A stretch of DNA of 8,565 nt from Thermoplasmata archaeon (GTDB lineage Archaea; Thermoplasmatota; Thermoplasmata; Lutacidiplasmatales; UBA184): NCBI GenBank assembly GCA_021823085.1, contig JAKAPG010000066.1, forward strand, positions 1 through 8,565, read 5' to 3'. Under the pieces are notes generated by a model. It was not told the DNA's origin. It did no database searches and saw only the letters and a program-made list of their open reading frames with translations. A program made the position numbers and the translations under genes. This document shows positions 5,971 through 8,565 of this stretch, piece by piece (positions within the stretch are counted from its first letter, which is position 1; every line of letters starts with the position of its first letter).

Positions 5971-6651
5971 CTACCGGTACGACTCCTTGGTGTAGGACGT
6001 TCCGGGCGGAAAGTGCTCCTTCAGGTGCTCGACAAGCGGGGCCGGGTCCTGGTTCAGGTGCGCGGTGTACCAGCGTACGGCCACGTCCTTGAGCGTTCGT
6101 TGAAGGGCGGGTATGTCGACCTCGTGCTCGGGGGCATCGAGGACGACCGCCTGGTTCATCGTCCGCATCCAGCCGGTGTAGCGGTGGTAGCTCTCGCCTT
6201 CGGTCCACTCGAAGATCCCGCGCGCGCGCGGCCGACCCTCGGCGTCCCGGTAGTACCAGAAGCGCAGGCCGTAACCGACCCACCCGGCCGCCCGGTCGGC
6301 CAGCTCGATCGTCGTGAGCGCGCCGAAGTCGAAGTTCTCCCGGAGGGTCCACTGGGACGGGTACTCTGCGAACGTCGCGAAGAGGGTGGCCGCGGGGTCG
6401 AGTGTGAGATGGACGGAGATCTGCTCGAACTGGTTGTGGATCTCCCACAGGTCCTGCAACAGGCGTCGGTTGATCTCCGCGCGATGACCGAGATCCTTCT
6501 GCTCGGTGCGTTCCTCCTTCGCCACCGTCGCTTGTACTTTCGCGAGCTCCCGTCCGAGCGAGGCGGCGAACTCATCTGCGGACGTACCGGGGGCAGCGGC
6601 CGGGGTTGTTCGGCTACGTGGCTTCGCGCGCGTGCTGCGACGCCGTGGCAT
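5971..6651 (-). CDS. Uncharacterised protein: basic tail, coiled coil, Trp/Tyr-rich domain
   Basis: I do not recognise this 226-residue protein. Residues 1-22 are a basic, Arg/Ser/Pro/Ala-rich tail (MPRRRSTRAKPRSR) likely to be disordered and able to touch nucleic acid. Residues about 25-80 are charged and helical, with coiled-coil character. Residues about 85-226 form a folded-looking domain with seven Trp in the whole protein (69, 101, 124, 132, 149, 161, 194) and aromatic runs such as RFWYYRD and YHRYTGWM. No signal peptide, membrane segment, Cys pair or nucleotide-binding motif is visible. The ATG at 6651 is the first start in frame; it lacks a ribosome site, and a TATA-like CTTAATAG lies 36 bases upstream, so a short-leader or leaderless start is likely. 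It precedes DP1 and cutA on the same strand and diverges from dnaG, which hints at a role in DNA or RNA metabolism; that is inference only. Confidence 0.75.
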   Translation of the reverse strand: MPRRRSTRAKPRSRTTPAAAPGTSADEFAASLGRELAKVQATVAKEERTEQKDLGHRAEINRRLLQDLWEIHNQFEQISVHLTLDPAATLFATFAEYPSQWTLRENFDFGALTTIELADRAAGWVGYGLRFWYYRDAEGRPRARGIFEWTEGESYHRYTGWMRTMNQAVVLDAPEHEVDIPALQRTLKDVAVRWYTAHLNQDPAPLVEHLKEHFPPGTSYTKESYR

Positions 6652-6979
6652 CGATCGATCAGCTCCGAGCGCGGATTGATTGCTCGGCTATTAAGTCGCA
6701 AGGTCCATCGAAATGGCTGCGCCGGGTGCGGGGCGGTTTGCCGCGGTGCCAGATTGTTTTAAATACCCCATTCGGCTCGTCCCGGAGGAAAGGCACCCGA
6801 AGACGGAAGGAGGACAGGTCCTCACGTCGTCGCGTCCGGAATCACGACTCATGATCCACACCGGTTCCAGTCGTAAGCTCGGCCGCATCGTAATCGACGT
6901 GGGTTCTCGCAACTAGTTCCGCGTGCGGGGACGCCGGCAATTCGCCGTGCGCCTTTCAACACGGAGAAATACACCAACC
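6652..6979. promoter_or_regulatory. Divergent intergenic region between the unknown gene and dnaG
   Basis: These 328 bases contain no convincing gene. For the minus-strand gene, CTTAATAG at 6688-6695 is a plausible TATA element 36 bases from its ATG; a 6-bp inverted repeat CCGAGC (6665-6670) / GCTCGG (6682-6687) with an 11-base spacer lies between them. For the plus strand, TTTTAAATA at 6757-6765 is the best TATA box in the window; initiation about 25 bases on would start near 6787, leaving some 190 bases before the dnaG ATG. That stretch holds an SD-like GGAAGGAGGA (6805-6814) partly inside a small stem (GAGGA 6810-6814 / TCCTC 6819-6823) and a 21-codon frame at 6851-6916. A weaker AATT island at 6939-6942 is at the spacing seen for other genes here and could be a nearer dnaG promoter. 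Confidence 0.5.
6757..6765 (+). promoter_or_regulatory. Strong archaeal TATA box upstream of dnaG
   Basis: TTTTAAATA stands out in very GC-rich sequence and matches the archaeal TATA-box form. It points rightward towards dnaG by context, but the distance to the dnaG ATG (214 bases from the end of the box) is much greater than the 32-39 bases seen for mdh, lonB and the unknown gene, so it may serve a long leader or a small RNA. Confidence 0.6.
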
Positions 6980-8317
6980 ATGACGAACGATCCCAGCGCC
7001 GCCAAATACCAGATCAAAGCCCGCATCGCCGCCGAGGGCGTCATCGATAAGCCTGACGTCGTCGGAGCGGTCTTCGGCCAGACCGAAGGATTGCTCGGAG
7101 ACGAGCTCGACCTCCGGGACTTGCAGAAGTCCGGACGCATCGGCCGCATCGAGGTCGACATCGATAGCCGCAAGGGCCGCAGCGAAGGGGAGATCGTCAT
7201 CCCCTCCTCGCTCGACCAGGTCGAGACTGCGATCCTCGCCTCGGGTCTTGAGACTGTCGACCGCATCGGCCCCTGCCGGGCGAAGATCGAGGTCGTGAGC
7301 GTCGAGGACATCCGGATCTCCAAGCGCCAGAAGGTCGTCGAGCGCGCGAAGACGATTCTGGCGAAGCTGCAGGAAGAGTCGAAGGGCGTGGGTGTCGATC
7401 TGACCGAGGCGGTCCGCAAGGCCGTCCAGGTCGAGGAGATCACGACCTACGGGCCCGAGCATCTTCCCGCCGGGCCGAACATCGACCAGGCCGACGCCCT
7501 CATCGTCGTAGAGGGCCGCAGCGACGTGCTGAACCTGCTGCGATGCGGCATCAAGAACGTCATCGCGGTCGAGGGGACGAGCGTCCCGCAGACGGTCAAG
7601 GACCTCTCGCGCGGCAAGACGGTCACCGCCTTCACCGACGGGGACCGTGCCGGCGAGCTGATCCTGCGCGAGATGCTCCAAACGATGGATCTCGATTTTG
7701 TCGCCCGCGCACCGCGCGGGAGCGAGGTCGAGGAGCTGACGCAGAAGCAGCTCCTGAAGTGCCTGCGCAACAAGATCCCGATCAACCAGTACCTCGAGAT
7801 GACCGGGTTCGAACAGACGGGCAACACGCGCGGTCCGATGGAGGATCGGGCCGAGGGGGGCGCGTCCCCGGGCGGGCGCCCGGATCGAGAACGGCGCGAG
7901 GACCGGGACCGGGGATCACCCCCGCCCCGGAGCCACGAGGATCGTCAGGCCCCGCCGCCCCGACCCGTTCCGGCGGCCGCGACGGTGCCTGCCGCCCCCC
8001 TGCCGCCGGATCTTCAGCACTACTTCGAACTGCTCGGGAGCGTCGAGAATTCCTCCCGAAGCTTGATCGTCGGCGAGAACGACACCGTGGTCCAGGAGGC
8101 CCCGGTCAAGGACCTCATCGAGGCGCTCGCAGCCCTGCAGGTTCCTGCGAAGGCCGTCGTCTTCGACGGTATCGTGAGCCAGCGCTTGCTCGACGTGGCC
8201 CAGGAGAAGAACATCGGGACCGTGGTCGGCTCCCGGATCGGCCCGATCGGTAAGCTTCCCGAGAAGGTGCGCATCTTCACGCGCGCGGATCTCGGCGGAG
8301 CCCCGGCGGCGGCCTGA
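6980..8317 (+). CDS. dnaG: Archaeal DnaG (Toprim protein, primase-type, exosome-associated)
   Basis: Archaeal DnaG has a Toprim catalytic fold like bacterial primase; in archaea it has weak primase activity and is a stable subunit of the RNA exosome, while PriSL is the main primase. The 445 residues fit the family. The N-terminal block (PDVVGAVFGQTEGLLGDELDLRDL, split here at residues 25-40 and 41-48) is diagnostic. The Toprim core has Glu178 (VVEGRSD) and Asp220/Asp222 (FTDGDRAGE). Residues about 283-342 are a Gly/Arg/Pro-rich linker, longer and lower in complexity than the flanking domains, followed by the archaeal C-terminal domain (VVFDGIVSQRLLDVA). The ATG at 6980 matches the usual family N-terminus; an in-frame GTG at 6923 would add 19 unlikely residues. 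The ribosome site is weak (GGAG 13 bases upstream). A perfect hairpin starts at the base after the stop. It diverges from the unknown/DP1/cutA cluster. Confidence 0.96.
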   Translation: MTNDPSAAKYQIKARIAAEGVIDKPDVVGAVFGQTEGLLGDELDLRDLQKSGRIGRIEVDIDSRKGRSEGEIVIPSSLDQVETAILASGLETVDRIGPCRAKIEVVSVEDIRISKRQKVVERAKTILAKLQEESKGVGVDLTEAVRKAVQVEEITTYGPEHLPAGPNIDQADALIVVEGRSDVLNLLRCGIKNVIAVEGTSVPQTVKDLSRGKTVTAFTDGDRAGELILREMLQTMDLDFVARAPRGSEVEELTQKQLLKCLRNKIPINQYLEMTGFEQTGNTRGPMEDRAEGGASPGGRPDRERREDRDRGSPPPRSHEDRQAPPPRPVPAAATVPAAPLPPDLQHYFELLGSVENSSRSLIVGENDTVVQEAPVKDLIEALAALQVPAKAVVFDGIVSQRLLDVAQEKNIGTVVGSRIGPIGKLPEKVRIFTRADLGGAPAAA

Positions 8318-8332
8318 GGCCCACGGTGGGCC
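8318..8332 (+). terminator. GC-rich hairpin immediately after dnaG
   Basis: GGCCCAC (8318-8324) and GTGGGCC (8326-8332) form a perfect inverted repeat around a single central base, so the RNA stem would be about 5-6 bp with a 3-5 base loop. It begins at the first base after the dnaG stop, just as the pgk hairpin does. A competing longer-range pair, GCCCGG (8330-8335) with CCGGGC (8349-8354), overlaps it. No T-run follows directly; the nearest is TTTT at 8386-8389. Confidence 0.45.
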
Positions 8333-8383
8333 CGGGAGGAACCCGTCGCCGGGCACTATCCTTCGCGAAAGTGCTCGGCGAAC

Positions 8384-8422
8384 GCTTTTACCTTGGTCGC
8401 GGGGTAGATCCCTCTACGGAGG
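8384..8422 (+). promoter_or_regulatory. lonB promoter, inverted repeat and ribosome site
   Basis: GCTTTTACC at 8384-8392 is a TATA-like element ending 39 bases before the lonB GTG; the same TTTTACC core lies upstream of mdh. Between it and the gene is a perfect inverted repeat, GTAGA (8404-8408) / TCTAC (8413-8417), with loop TCCC, sitting near the predicted transcription start. It abuts GGAGG at 8418-8422, nine bases before the start codon. The repeat could be an operator or a 5' RNA hairpin next to the ribosome site. Confidence 0.45.
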
Positions 8423-8431
8423 CCCGGCGCA

Positions 8432-8565
8432 GTGAGTTCCTCAGAACCCGTGCGTAGACCCCCCTCGTCCGTGGACGAGATCGAGACGACCGAGGAGATT
8501 CCCATTCCCACGGATCCGCTCGATCGAGTGATCGGGCAGGAGAAGGCGGTCGAGCTCGCCCAGAT
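8432..8565 (+). CDS. lonB: Archaeal LonB-type ATP-dependent protease, N-terminus only
   Basis: About 44 residues are visible before the window ends. After a variable Ser/Pro-rich start (MSSSEPVRRPPSS) comes TTEEIPIPTDPLDRVIGQEK followed by AVELAQ, the characteristic segment just before the AAA+ ATPase core of archaeal Lon proteases. Such proteins are membrane-anchored hexamers that unfold and degrade misfolded and regulatory proteins; in euryarchaea they are the main ATP-dependent protease besides the proteasome. The Walker motifs, membrane helices and Ser-Lys protease dyad lie beyond the edge. The GTG at 8432 is chosen because GGAGG lies nine bases upstream and a TATA-like element is correctly placed. 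A Ser-rich N-terminus is usual. Another AAA+ protein sharing the VIGQEKAVE segment cannot be excluded, but the preceding TTEEI-P sequence favours Lon. Confidence 0.85.
   Translation, partial: MSSSEPVRRPPSSVDEIETTEEIPIPTDPLDRVIGQEKAVELAQ

Noticed and set aside
4865..5995. Long plus-strand open frame opposite DP1
   Set aside because: It is the antisense shadow of DP1, which carries all phosphoesterase motifs; no start signal or domain supports the plus strand.
6785..6800. GGAGGAAAGGCACC resembling the conserved GAGGAAAGTCC element of RNase P RNA
   Set aside because: The match breaks after AAAG, the second conserved region is not seen, and only about 190 bases are available before dnaG, too few for the full RNA.
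6860..6880. TTCCAGT resembling part of an archaeal origin recognition box, near replication genes
   Set aside because: Only about seven bases match, there is a single copy, and no orc1/cdc6 gene or AT-rich unwinding region is nearby.
6713..6916. A 67-codon plus-strand frame upstream of dnaG
   Set aside because: The strong TATA box lies inside it, third positions are mixed, there is no ribosome site and no recognisable protein. Only its last 21 codons could be a leader peptide.
6923..6979. GTG at 6923 as an upstream start for dnaG
   Set aside because: It would add 19 residues not seen in the family; the ATG at 6980 gives the usual archaeal DnaG N-terminus.
1..8565. CRISPR arrays, insertion sequences, tRNA or rRNA genes
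   Set aside because: Reading both strands showed no regularly spaced repeats, no transposase-like protein, no terminal inverted repeats with target duplications, and no tRNA or rRNA signature sequences.

Overview
The window reads as part of an archaeal chromosome from a very GC-rich euryarchaeal lineage. The evidence is the gene set: the small subunit (DP1) of the archaea-specific DNA polymerase D, an archaeal DnaG and the start of an archaeal LonB-type protease. PolD with archaeal LonB argues for Euryarchaeota in the wide sense. The strong GC bias would fit GC-rich Thermoplasmatota, but that placement is inference and not proven here. Half of the genes with a visible start use GTG, and Shine-Dalgarno motifs of the GGAGG type precede several of them. 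Nothing in the window looks like a mobile element, CRISPR array, tRNA or rRNA.

Layout: (1) 1-1248, minus strand: a run-off gene of unknown function with a Cys-x2-Cys motif, preceded by malate dehydrogenase. (2) 1351-3952, plus strand: an apparent operon of two overlapping small coiled-coil proteins, ketopantoate reductase (panE) and phosphoglycerate kinase (pgk). The operon and mdh diverge from a short shared promoter region at 1249-1350. (3) 3852-6651, minus strand: a Trp-rich protein of unknown function, then DP1, then cutA, whose ATG overlaps the DP1 stop. cutA and pgk converge and overlap by 101 bases around a perfect GC-rich hairpin. (4) 6980-8565, plus strand: dnaG, then the start of lonB, each with its own upstream region. 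A 328-base gene-free stretch separates the unknown gene from dnaG and holds the strongest TATA box in the window.

Functionally the left half is central carbon and cofactor metabolism (malate/oxaloacetate, glycolysis or gluconeogenesis, CoA precursor). The right half is replication, RNA processing and proteostasis (PolD subunit, DnaG, Lon).

The points most worth following up are a phosphoglycerate kinase whose motifs look bacterial rather than archaeal, the pgk/cutA tail-to-tail overlap with its read-through CutA tail, the coupled pair of small coiled-coil proteins, the unknown protein paired with DP1, and the long gene-free leader before dnaG. I see no clear-cut new multi-gene system; these are leads of moderate strength.
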